This document shows, in pieces, positions 33,236 through 41,780 of a stretch of DNA of 64,000 nucleotides (within the stretch, counting starts at the first letter, position 1; each line of letters begins with the position of its first letter). The position numbers and the translations under genes were made by a program. The DNA is taken from positions 62,001 to 126,000 of the forward strand of contig JANQLG010000025.1 in NCBI GenBank assembly GCA_028280715.1, read 5' to 3'. Source of the DNA: Spongiibacteraceae bacterium (lineage in GTDB: Bacteria > Pseudomonadota > Gammaproteobacteria > Pseudomonadales > Dasaniaceae). The notes beneath the pieces were generated by a model. The model was given only the letters and a program-made list of their open reading frames with translations, ran no database searches and was not told the origin of the DNA.

Positions 33236-34738
33236 TTGAGCGCCGATCAAAATCTATTCAGTGTTTTTCAACAATCCTTTCCTGAAGATTTACAAACAGC
33301 TTTTATTACCACTGAAGCGGGCGATACCGTTTCTTACGGAGATATGCTGAAGCAATCGGCGCAATTGGCGAATTATTTTGTGTCGCTGGGGCTAAAAAAA
33401 GGTGACCGCATTGCGGTGCAAGTCGATAAGTCGCCCTTTGCCTTGATGACGTATTTGGCGGCGCTGCGTGCTGGTTTAATTTATCTGCCATTGAATACGG
33501 GCTATCGATTGGCCGAGTTGGAATATTTCTTCAATGACGCCGAGCCATCGTTAGTGCTTTGTAGGGAAGGGGATCAAAATGCATTACAACCGCTGTTGCC
33601 TGATGGTATTCCTATTGAAACACTGACAGCCACTGGCGAAGGTTCTCTGGCAGAAAAATCTAAAACGGTTACAACTGAATTTGAAACAGTGCCCTGTGAA
33701 GGCGATGAACTGGCGGCGATTCTCTATACCTCGGGTACAACAGGTCGCCCTAAAGGTGCGATGCTAAGCCATAAAAATCTGGCATCGAATGCGTTGGTAT
33801 TAAAAGAACTTTGGGGTTTCACCGCTGATGATGTGCTGTTACATGCGCTGCCAATTTTTCATGTGCATGGATTGTTTGTCGGTTGCCACTGCGTACTGGC
33901 ATCAGGCGCGTCGATGATTTTTCTGCCTAGTTTTGATGTGGAAAAAATCGAGCAACGCTTACCGCAATCGACGGTTATGATGGGTGTGCCCACTTTTTAC
34001 ACGCGCCTGCTGGCCGATGAAAATTTTACTGCTGACATGTGCAGCAATATGCGTCTGTTTATTTCCGGCTCTGCGCCTATGTTGGCTGAGACTCATCATC
34101 AATTTCACAATCGCATTGGCCAATGGATTCTTGAGCGTTATGGCATGACAGAGACCGGTATGTTGGTTTCTAACCCGCTTGAAGGCGAGCGCAGAGCAGG
34201 CATGGTCGGTTTCCCTTTACCCGGCGTGGATGTGCAGGTAGTGGATGGTAATAACATTCCCGTTGCTATTGATGAAGTTGGTTCTATTCAAGTGAAGGGC
34301 GACAACGTATTCCAGGGTTATTGGCAAATGCCTGAAAAAACGGCTGAAGAATTCACCGATGATGGTTACTTTATTACTGGTGACCAGGGCAAAGTCAGTG
34401 AAGATGGTTATATCTCTATTGTCGGGCGCGCCAAAGATATGATTATTACCGGTGGTTACAATGTCTATCCAAAAGAAGTAGAGCAGGTATTGGATGATTT
34501 AGCCGGCATTAAAGAGACCGCAGTTATCGGTGTGCCCGATACGGATTTTGGTGAGGCAGTTGTCGCAGTGATTGTTGGCGATGGTTCGGAGGAGCTAAAA
34601 GCAGATTCCATTATTCAGCAAACCAAACAACAGCTTGCCAGTTATAAGGTACCCAAAACAATTCATTTTGTAGAAGAGCTGCCGCGTAATACGATGGGCA
34701 AAGTGCAAAAGCAACTTTTGCGTGAAGAATACAAATAA
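33236..34738 (+). CDS. matB: Malonyl-CoA synthetase (malonate-CoA ligase)
   Basis: AMP-forming ligase of 500 residues that makes malonyl-CoA from malonate, ATP and CoA. The frame starts with TTG, preceded by TAGGAG 6 bases away. The adenylate motif is YTSGTTGRPKGAMLSHKNLA near residue 166; ALPIFHVHGLFV, MMGVPTFYTRLL, LFISGSAPMLAETH, ERYGMTETGM, ITGGYNVYPKEVE and the C-terminal PRNTMGKVQK closely follow the known MatB sequence of Rhodopseudomonas. Malonyl-CoA is a precursor of fatty acid synthesis, and such enzymes scavenge malonate or methylmalonate. No MatA or MatC gene is beside it; it follows cysC-sat but is behind a terminator. Confidence 0.92.
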   Translation: MSADQNLFSVFQQSFPEDLQTAFITTEAGDTVSYGDMLKQSAQLANYFVSLGLKKGDRIAVQVDKSPFALMTYLAALRAGLIYLPLNTGYRLAELEYFFNDAEPSLVLCREGDQNALQPLLPDGIPIETLTATGEGSLAEKSKTVTTEFETVPCEGDELAAILYTSGTTGRPKGAMLSHKNLASNALVLKELWGFTADDVLLHALPIFHVHGLFVGCHCVLASGASMIFLPSFDVEKIEQRLPQSTVMMGVPTFYTRLLADENFTADMCSNMRLFISGSAPMLAETHHQFHNRIGQWILERYGMTETGMLVSNPLEGERRAGMVGFPLPGVDVQVVDGNNIPVAIDEVGSIQVKGDNVFQGYWQMPEKTAEEFTDDGYFITGDQGKVSEDGYISIVGRAKDMIITGGYNVYPKEVEQVLDDLAGIKETAVIGVPDTDFGEAVVAVIVGDGSEELKADSIIQQTKQQLASYKVPKTIHFVEELPRNTMGKVQKQLLREEYK

Positions 34739-34903
34739 CTCAATTTTTGAGACATCTTAGTAAGTACGTAGCAAGTAAGGATATGGACAGTGACCGAGCA
34801 TATTCCTTTCCATTCTTTTGCTTTGAGCATCTTCTTCTGACCCAGATCAATACAGTTTAGATGCATACCATTCATAATACCTACTATCTGTAGTGAGGTG
34901 ATC

Positions 34904-34948
34904 CATAGTTAAGTAATTCGTAGTTAAGTAAGTCGTAGTATATGAGTT
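34904..34948. repeat. Short 15-base imperfect repeats
   Basis: Units beginning at 34904, 34919 and 34934 share (C)(A/G)TAGTTAAGTAA; the third is only partly matched. They lie just upstream of the coiled-coil protein gene. Confidence 0.5.
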
Positions 34949-34974
34949 GATTGGTATCGAGAGGAGACATCGTG

Positions 34975-35466
34975 ATGAATGATGATATCAAGCAAGAGCT
35001 GAAAAAAACCAAAGAAGCGCTGGGTGATTTAATCGATGCGATTGAGGATAAGGCCGAAGATTTTTCCGAAGATGTTGCTGAGACCTGGAACAAAGCTAAA
35101 GTACAAATGGTGAAGACCAGAGGTCATCTAGCTGAATCTCTTAGAAAACAAGAGGCATCATTAGAGAAGCTTGATCTTCAGGCGCATTTGGGAATTATGG
35201 AAGCACGGGACCATTGGAATAAATTTCATGAAGATATATCTGATTTGGTCCACCATGTTACCAACCGATCGCACACCGCCTTTGATTATGCGCGTGTTCA
35301 GGCCAATCTTGCAAAAATGGAAGCCAGAGATTTTATTGAAAAGGCTGAGCCTGAGATTGAAAAGGACTTTCATCAGTCGAAGGAGAAGGCGGAGAAATTG
35401 AGTAAGTCTGCAGTGATGGAGGTACGAAAAATTGCTGAAAGTTTGAGAAAACGTTTTGAAGATTAA
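34975..35466 (+). CDS. Helical coiled-coil protein of unknown function
   Basis: A 163-residue, almost wholly alpha-helical, charged protein. The ATG at 34975 is supported by GAGGAG 8 bases upstream; an earlier in-frame start at 34951 is less likely. It shows long amphipathic stretches (LKKTKEALGDLIDAIEDKAE, then ETWNKAKVQMVKTRGHLAES) and two related segments with HLGIMEARDHWNKF and NLAKMEARDFIEKAE, suggesting an internal repeat. There are no Cys residues and no signal peptide. Such patterns fit apolipoprotein-, phasin- or late-embryogenesis-like helical proteins, but no family was recognised. Confidence 0.75.
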   Translation: MNDDIKQELKKTKEALGDLIDAIEDKAEDFSEDVAETWNKAKVQMVKTRGHLAESLRKQEASLEKLDLQAHLGIMEARDHWNKFHEDISDLVHHVTNRSHTAFDYARVQANLAKMEARDFIEKAEPEIEKDFHQSKEKAEKLSKSAVMEVRKIAESLRKRFED

Positions 35467-35926
35467 ATTGCATTGTTTATTAGTTTCCAGTGGCTTCTTA
35501 GTCACTGGAAGCTGAAAGAGTCAATATGCGATCCTTAAATGATATAAGGATTAAATTTTAGTTCTCGGCTTTTTATATTCAAAATCAACTATTTCCAGAT
35601 AAGCTTACAAAATTCTCTGGCTTGTTCATCGTCTCGTTGGATCAATATCTCAACTTAAATCATATCCATGTATGCAGCGAACCGGTCTGGTTCTGACGAT
35701 TCCCTGGCAGTAGTATAGCCCTGATACTCAAACACTGGGATTGTCGTTTACATCGCGAATCTTGGTACGGCACCTTTACTAGTATAAGCATAATGACAAA
35801 TATCCAAAAGCGATATTGTTACGGCAGCATATTATTAATTTGAAAAAAATGCAGTAGCAAATAGTAGAGTTACATAGTATTTTAATAACAGCGATGACAT
35901 TGTTTTAATAATTATAAATAAACTCT
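35467..35926. other. 460-base intergenic region with a hairpin
   Basis: A stem TTCCAGTG/CACTGGAA (35485-35492 and 35503-35510) lies shortly after the coiled-coil gene stop and may be a weak terminator, although no T run follows. The remaining A/T-rich sequence shows no gene or clear motif that I could support; it should contain the AraC gene promoter. Confidence 0.45.
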
Positions 35927-36961
35927 ATGCCCCAGAACGAACAAGTCTTTCATGCAAATACTATGATCCTGATGATGCTTGAGGAGGCGCAGCGCTTAAA
36001 TGTGCCTCTGGAAGAGTGCTTGAAAGGAACCAGTATTACAGAAGAAGATTTCAAGCAAAAGGGTCGTCACATCAGTATTCGTCAGGAATATCTCCTGATG
36101 TCCAATCTGAAAAAATACATTACTGACCCTGCCTACGGTTTGAGATTTATGCAGTTTAATAGTAGAGATTTATCTCAACAGGGTGTTTATGGTTACACAT
36201 TATTAAGTTCGCCGACCTTAAGAGAGGCAATTAATTTTTCTTTGGTTGGCAATAAGTTAACCAGTACAATGATCTTTTATTCCTTAAATGAAACTGATGA
36301 TTTAGCTAGTTTCAATATGCAGCCAAAATATGATTTTGCTGAATGCTCACAGCTGCGAGTAGATTGTGAGATGGCGGCTGTAATTGCTACCTTGTCTGCG
36401 CTTTTTTGTAGAGATTATATTCCTCTTGCGATTCATTTTATGCATGAATGCTCACCTGGTGTAAAAATTTATGAAGAATTTTTTGGTTGTAAAATTATTG
36501 CTAACGCGCCTTTTAATCGGGTTGATTTTCCAAGAGGAGATCTAGATAAGCCACTTTATCATGGTGATCAAGAGGTTTTTGATGCCTGTAAAGACATCTG
36601 TTTTAAAAAGATAGAGCAACTAGATAAGAAAAATATTAGTATTTCTGACCAGTTAAAAAATCTAATAGAAAATCAAAAGAGGTTTTCTTTAACAATTGAG
36701 GAAGCTGCTGGTGAAATGAATGTCAGTACCCGAACTTTAAGACGTAGACTACAGTCAGAAGGTAGTGGTTTTAAAGACATTCTTGCACACGCGCGAATGA
36801 ATGTTGCGATTGATCTTCTCGAAAATAGTGATTTGTTAGTTGAAGAAATTGCCTATAATCTTTCTTATTCCAACCAAAGTGCTTTTACGCACGCTTTTAA
36901 AAGATGGACGGGAATTTCTCCTATCGAATATAGAGATAATCATCGAAATGCACTGAAGTAG
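35927..36961 (+). CDS. AraC family transcriptional regulator
   Basis: A 344-residue regulator of the group with an N-terminal arabinose-binding-like domain related to OruR-type proteins (about residues 18-200; QEYLLMSNLKKYITDPAYGLRF, QGVYGYTLLSSPTLREAINF). The C-terminal AraC DNA-binding domain has two helix-turn-helices: SLTIEEAAGEMNVSTRTLRRRL and VEEIAYNLSYSNQSAFTHAF, then KRWTGISPIEYR. It stands just before the kinase, lipocalin-like, TonB receptor and MFS genes on the same strand and is their most obvious regulator. The effector is probably a hydrophobic or aromatic small molecule for this group, but that is inference. Confidence 0.9.
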   Translation: MPQNEQVFHANTMILMMLEEAQRLNVPLEECLKGTSITEEDFKQKGRHISIRQEYLLMSNLKKYITDPAYGLRFMQFNSRDLSQQGVYGYTLLSSPTLREAINFSLVGNKLTSTMIFYSLNETDDLASFNMQPKYDFAECSQLRVDCEMAAVIATLSALFCRDYIPLAIHFMHECSPGVKIYEEFFGCKIIANAPFNRVDFPRGDLDKPLYHGDQEVFDACKDICFKKIEQLDKKNISISDQLKNLIENQKRFSLTIEEAAGEMNVSTRTLRRRLQSEGSGFKDILAHARMNVAIDLLENSDLLVEEIAYNLSYSNQSAFTHAFKRWTGISPIEYRDNHRNALK

Positions 36962-37217
36962 TTCGACGGTACTCCTTTCTTTTTTCTTCTTAGTCATCTA
37001 GCAGATAAACCCATTTATATAAAGCCTTATTCATATAGGTATCATAGTTGATGTCTTTAATGCTTTATTAACGCTAATAATTTCCTCATCATTTGTATCA
37101 ATAATTATTGATGTTGTCCGAAACTCATAACTGATTGGCCGCTTTTAGTAAGTTGAAATAAGATTTTTGATAGTAGGCTATACCCATACTTAAATAATAA
37201 TTATAGAGGTTAGTCAG

Positions 37218-38348
37218 TTGTCAGAAATATTGGCATGTCCAGATTTGGATGTATCTTCAGACGTATATTTATCCCGTGAATGGTTTACCCGAGCAATGCA
37301 ATATGGCGGTGCTATTCCTGATGATGTTGCTGTCATGTCTATAGAGTCCTCGGTGTTAGCGGGTGGTTTCATGGCAGATACCTATCGAATAAAGCTTTTT
37401 TATAATCAATCTGATAACAACTTTCCACAATCAGTAGTTGCTAAATTTCCTTCTTCTAATCCCAGCAGTCGTTCAGCGGGGCGGGAAATGCAAGCTTATT
37501 CTAGAGAAGTCAATTTTTATAAGCATCTTGCGCCTTCTTTGACGATACGAGTGCCTGAATGTTATTTCAGCGAAATCGAAGAAGGTACTTCAAACTTTGC
37601 TTTAATAATCGAAGATCTCACTCCGGTTGAGATGATAGACGGATTGCCATGCAGCTATCAGCGCGCAACTAACACGATGATCCAATTAGCTAATCTGCAT
37701 GCGGATACTTGGAATAAAGTGGAGTTAAAAGAATATTCCTGGATGCTGGATTACAGTAATAAACAATATTTTCAACAAGTAGAACGATGGGTAGGGCAAG
37801 GCTGGAATATTATTAAAAATACGGCTGAGGAACTTATTAGAGAAAATAGCCCATTAGTTATTGGTATTCCTTCCTACTTTCAATCAATTGGCGATGATTT
37901 TGTTGGGGGAATTCATTCGTTACCTGAAAAAGTAGCGGAAAGAATTTGCTTGGTTCATTGTGATTATCGCCTGGCGAATATTTTATATAAACCTGATGAT
38001 GAATCAATAACAGTTGATTGGCAAACCTTCCATCTCGGACGTCCCGGTTTTGATACCTATTATTTTATAAACGGTACTTACTCTGACGAAGAGAAAGAAG
38101 AGCGTGAGTATCAACTCTTGAAAATCTATCATGAAAGATTGTTACAGAATGGTGTTAAAGGCTATAGCTGGGAGCAATGTGTACAAGAACATGAGTTTGG
38201 AGTTTTTTATACGCTACTGATGACTTTGCTTACAGCTCAGGCTGTTGGAGCGAACGGCCTTCCGGAAGCTATGAAAGAGCGAATGTTTAAAAGTGGACCT
38301 AAAAACTGGATTTATGCCAAAGAGCATAACGTAATCGATAAACTTTAA
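37218..38348 (+). CDS. APH/ecdysteroid-kinase-like phosphotransferase
   Basis: A 376-residue small-molecule kinase with TTG start and a TAGAGG site. The lobe with Ala-Lys-like SVVAKFPSSNPSSR supplies the ATP Lys, ALIIEDLTP is the hinge, and the catalytic loop is LVHCDYRLANILY near residue 252 (His-x-Asp). The metal-binding Asp is in TVDWQTFHLGRPGFDTYYF. This arrangement matches the choline/ecdysteroid kinase-like (EcKL, DUF227) branch of the APH superfamily. Insect members phosphorylate steroids, but bacterial substrates are mostly unknown. It precedes a lipocalin-like protein gene by 41 bases, and a TonB receptor follows. Confidence 0.82.
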   Translation: MSEILACPDLDVSSDVYLSREWFTRAMQYGGAIPDDVAVMSIESSVLAGGFMADTYRIKLFYNQSDNNFPQSVVAKFPSSNPSSRSAGREMQAYSREVNFYKHLAPSLTIRVPECYFSEIEEGTSNFALIIEDLTPVEMIDGLPCSYQRATNTMIQLANLHADTWNKVELKEYSWMLDYSNKQYFQQVERWVGQGWNIIKNTAEELIRENSPLVIGIPSYFQSIGDDFVGGIHSLPEKVAERICLVHCDYRLANILYKPDDESITVDWQTFHLGRPGFDTYYFINGTYSDEEKEEREYQLLKIYHERLLQNGVKGYSWEQCVQEHEFGVFYTLLMTLLTAQAVGANGLPEAMKERMFKSGPKNWIYAKEHNVIDKL

Positions 38349-38389
38349 TCGTTTCATTAAATTTTGGTTTCTAACGTTGGAGACATGCA

Positions 38390-39301
38390 TTGAAAATTAC
38401 TGATCACGACGAATTTCTACATCTTGCGTATCCAAAAAATACAAAAGACCCATGGAAAGAAAATTATTACTTTAACTATATTGATCGTGAAGCTAATGCT
38501 ATGGGTATTTTTCATTGCTCCTACATGCGTTGGCAAAATAAAGTGAGGGTTATTACTCATCAGCTAATAGACGGAAAGCAATACAGCTATATTAAGTTTC
38601 ATCCGCTTCCTTTGAATAATTCTGAGCTTTTGGATGAGTCTATTATTATGAAGGATGACTACTACAGTTTTGAAATTCTTGACCCTCACGCCAAACATCG
38701 CCTTCGTTATTGTGATAAGCAATTAGATATTGATCTGATCTTTTCAAAACGCTTTGATGTTTTTAACTTCGATGAGGCGGTTTCCAATGAAGGAGACAGA
38801 GGGTTTGATGTAGAACATTACGAGCAGGGAATGAATGTAATGGGAACAATAATCGTTGACGGCAAAGTAAAACAAGTCAGCTGTTTAGGGCATCGTGATC
38901 ATACCTGGGGATATCGAGATGAATCAGGTTTGGCAGGGTGGCACTGGGTTGCGGTATTAGGTCAGGAGTCATCATGGAATATTACTAGGGTTAAACGTGT
39001 TAACCATAAAGATGATCAAACAGGCTTTATTTCTGATGCAGAGGGATCCTATTTAATTACTGGTGTAGAAGTATTAGGTATAGAGAGAAATAGCGAAGGT
39101 GAACCAATAATTACCCGTTATAAAGTGACTTTAGAGAATGGTGATGTCCGGCATGTTACAGCTAGTCGATTTGCCCGTCTGGAGGTTGGTGGCGCTGAAG
39201 CAAAAGTTGAATTTTATGAAAATTTTTGTGAGTTCATCGTCGAAGAAACGGGTGAAACAGCTGTCGGTGTTGATGAGCATATGGTTGTACCCGGATTATA
39301 A
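38390..39301 (+). CDS. Lipocalin-like protein of the AttH/CrtC type (hypothetical)
   Basis: A 303-residue protein of beta-rich composition; start TTG with GGAG upstream. The signature GHRDHTWGYRDESGLAGWHW near residues 166-185 resembles the AttH/CrtC (carotenoid 1,2-hydratase) fold, in which His, Asp and Trp line a barrel for hydrophobic ligands; I believe current family databases put such proteins in DUF7064/DUF7065, but this was not checked. There is no signal peptide or membrane segment. It sits between a phosphotransferase and a TonB receptor gene, which suggests it handles the same hydrophobic substrate. The activity is unknown. Confidence 0.7.
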   Translation: MKITDHDEFLHLAYPKNTKDPWKENYYFNYIDREANAMGIFHCSYMRWQNKVRVITHQLIDGKQYSYIKFHPLPLNNSELLDESIIMKDDYYSFEILDPHAKHRLRYCDKQLDIDLIFSKRFDVFNFDEAVSNEGDRGFDVEHYEQGMNVMGTIIVDGKVKQVSCLGHRDHTWGYRDESGLAGWHWVAVLGQESSWNITRVKRVNHKDDQTGFISDAEGSYLITGVEVLGIERNSEGEPIITRYKVTLENGDVRHVTASRFARLEVGGAEAKVEFYENFCEFIVEETGETAVGVDEHMVVPGL

Positions 39302-39337
39302 AAACCGAAAATATTAATAATAATTAGGAGACTAAAA

Positions 39338-41677
39338 ATGATTAACGATAAATCTCAAACTGTGATACCTGGCGTATTAATTAATCTAACATCATTAGCA
39401 TTTGCTATTGGCATGGCAATACCTGGTGCAAGTGTTGCTCAGGAATTTGCGCTAGAAGAGGTGGTCGTTAGCGCCCAGCGTCGTCAGGAATCTGTACAGG
39501 ATGTTCCTGTTGCAGTAACTGCAGTTTCAGGAGAGCAATTGGAAAATGCCGGCATCATCGATCTTGGGCAAATTCAATATATTTCTCCAAGTGCCAATAT
39601 TACTACAGGTACTAATGTTGCCACCACGGCCAATATTCAGATTCGTGGTATTGGAACAGCAGGAAGTCAGCGTGCATTTGAAGGTGCTGTTGGTGTTTTT
39701 GTCGATGGCACATTTCGTAGCCGGCCTGGTTCCGTGTTAGGCGATTTTTTAGATATAGGTGGTATAGAAATATTACGCGGTCCGCAAGGTACCTTATTTG
39801 GAAAAAATACTTCAGGAGGTGCGGTAGTATTAAAGAGCAATGCACCCGTAATTGGTGAAAATTCCGGTAACTTACATTTTACTGTAGGTGATTATGATGA
39901 ACAGATTGTCAAAGGCGTAGCGAATATTGATTTAACAGATAATTCTGCACTACGTGTAGCTGGTGTTATAAACCGTCGCGATGGTTTTGAAGAAAATAAT
40001 AATGGTGACTCACTTAATAATGTTGACCGCAGAGGAGTTAAAGTTAATTACTTGGTTGAGCCGAGTGACAAGTTATCAGTCAATTTACTAGCTGACTATT
40101 TGGAAACTGATGAGCGGTTTGGTGCAACACAAACCTGGATAGGTATAGAAGGTTTTGGTGCTGTAGTTGATAGTTTGTCACAAGCAAATGGTTTCGGCCC
40201 TATTAATCTCGATCTTGATGATCGTGAAAATAATTTAAATAACATGGGGACGCAGGTTAACCGTGATAGAGGAGTTACATTACGTTTGGATTATAGTTTT
40301 GATAATGGCGCTACCTTGCAATCTACTTCAAGCTGGAGAGATTGGTCCTTAGATCAGGAAAATATTGATGCAGATATGGGGCCGGCTGATATTCTTCCGC
40401 TTGATGAGTTTTTTGCTGTTGAAAGTATTTCTCAAGAGTTTATTTTTAACCAAACCTTGGAGTCACTACCATTTGTACAGTCGGCCGATTATTTAATAGG
40501 TGTTTATTATTACGATGAAGAGTTGGATGCTACTCGTCAGGTTTATAACGGTTCGCAAGCTGAGATCTATTGGCAAGCAGCATTTCCCGCAGTAGCTCCT
40601 GTTAGTGATCCTGTATTCGGCCCTATTGTTAGTGCTTTGCTAGCCAATCCATTAGCACCTGAAGGGCTGTGGACTGATGAACTCTTTGAGAATACTGATG
40701 AAGTTTTTGCCGTTTTCACCCACTGGAATTTCAATGTTACTGATAATATCAATGTGATTGCCGGCCTTCGTTACTCGGAAGAAGAAAAAGAGGGAGGCTT
40801 TGAATCTCAGTTTTTCGATTTCCCTGTCTGGGTTGGTTTGGGATTAGGACCTACCTATGACTATAAGGATTCAGTTGATGAAGAAGAATTAACCGGAACT
40901 TTAAGTCTGCAATATCTCTTCAATGATGATGTCATGATGTACGCCACTTACAGCCGTGGGCACAAGGCTGGCGGCATTAACCTTGACTTAAACGGTGGTG
41001 GTACCAGCTTATTGTTTGGTGCTATTCCAATGCCACCAGCAGATCCTGTTTACGATCCTGAGTATGTCGACAACATTGAATTAGGATTAAAAGCAGATTA
41101 CTGGAATGGTCGTGCCAGAACCAATGCAGCTGCATTTTATACCGAAGTGGATGATTTACAATTTGCTGGCTTCACAGGTATCTCTTTCAGTGTAAATAAC
41201 GCCGCAAAAGCGTATTACCACGGCCTTGAATTGGAAAATACATTCCTGCTAAGTGAAGGGCTACAAGTTGAGTTAGGTGGTCTTTACCTTGATGCGCGCG
41301 TCAATGGAGAGGCTTCTGGTGCTTTGGCTAACAGACAACCACCCTTTACACCGAGCTTAAGAGCTCAAGCTGCTGTCAATTATGAGCGAACATTGACAGA
41401 AAATCTTTTAGGTTTCACCCGTTTGTCAGCAAACTATCGCGGTGACCGCTACCTCAGTGTCAATGATGATGCTAGGGAAGATTCGACGACAGTGGTTGAT
41501 TTTCGTATCGGTGTTAGATCAATGGATGAAAAATGGGACGTAGCTCTTTGGTGTCGTAACTGTACAGATGAAATAAATGCGATGAACGAGTTTGGGCCGC
41601 CACTACAGTTTGGTGCCAGAGTTCAGGACTCTGAGGCTCCACGCCAATATGGAGTGACATTTAACATCAGATATTAA
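39338..41677 (+). CDS. TonB-dependent outer-membrane receptor
   Basis: A 779-residue receptor. The signal peptide ends near SVAQ, the TonB box region is FALEEVVVSAQRR, and the plug domain runs RQESVQDVPVAVTAVSGEQL to about residue 150 with IEILRGPQGTLFGKNTSGGAV. The rest is a 22-strand barrel ending in a terminal Tyr (GVTFNIRY). This type, abundant in sphingomonads and marine gammaproteobacteria, often imports non-siderophore compounds such as terpenoids, aromatics or sterols. A Cys pair is seen in LWCRNCTDE, where most relatives have other residues. It follows the kinase and lipocalin genes and is closed by a strong terminator. Confidence 0.93.
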   Translation: MINDKSQTVIPGVLINLTSLAFAIGMAIPGASVAQEFALEEVVVSAQRRQESVQDVPVAVTAVSGEQLENAGIIDLGQIQYISPSANITTGTNVATTANIQIRGIGTAGSQRAFEGAVGVFVDGTFRSRPGSVLGDFLDIGGIEILRGPQGTLFGKNTSGGAVVLKSNAPVIGENSGNLHFTVGDYDEQIVKGVANIDLTDNSALRVAGVINRRDGFEENNNGDSLNNVDRRGVKVNYLVEPSDKLSVNLLADYLETDERFGATQTWIGIEGFGAVVDSLSQANGFGPINLDLDDRENNLNNMGTQVNRDRGVTLRLDYSFDNGATLQSTSSWRDWSLDQENIDADMGPADILPLDEFFAVESISQEFIFNQTLESLPFVQSADYLIGVYYYDEELDATRQVYNGSQAEIYWQAAFPAVAPVSDPVFGPIVSALLANPLAPEGLWTDELFENTDEVFAVFTHWNFNVTDNINVIAGLRYSEEEKEGGFESQFFDFPVWVGLGLGPTYDYKDSVDEEELTGTLSLQYLFNDDVMMYATYSRGHKAGGINLDLNGGGTSLLFGAIPMPPADPVYDPEYVDNIELGLKADYWNGRARTNAAAFYTEVDDLQFAGFTGISFSVNNAAKAYYHGLELENTFLLSEGLQVELGGLYLDARVNGEASGALANRQPPFTPSLRAQAAVNYERTLTENLLGFTRLSANYRGDRYLSVNDDAREDSTTVVDFRIGVRSMDEKWDVALWCRNCTDEINAMNEFGPPLQFGARVQDSEAPRQYGVTFNIRY

Positions 41678-41709
41678 TTAACAAGCTTCCAGGTAGTATC
41701 AGCGCTTTT

Positions 41710-41753
41710 CCCAGTGACTATAAATATTTGCGCCTCAGTCACTGGGGTTTTTT
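41710..41753 (+). terminator. Rho-independent terminator after the TonB receptor
   Basis: A 10-base stem CCCAGTGACT/AGTCACTGGG with a 17-base loop is followed by GTTTTTT. It ends the AraC-associated receptor unit before the MFS gene. Confidence 0.88.
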
Positions 41754-41780
41754 AATGTATGAACGAGTTAGAGTTTAGCA

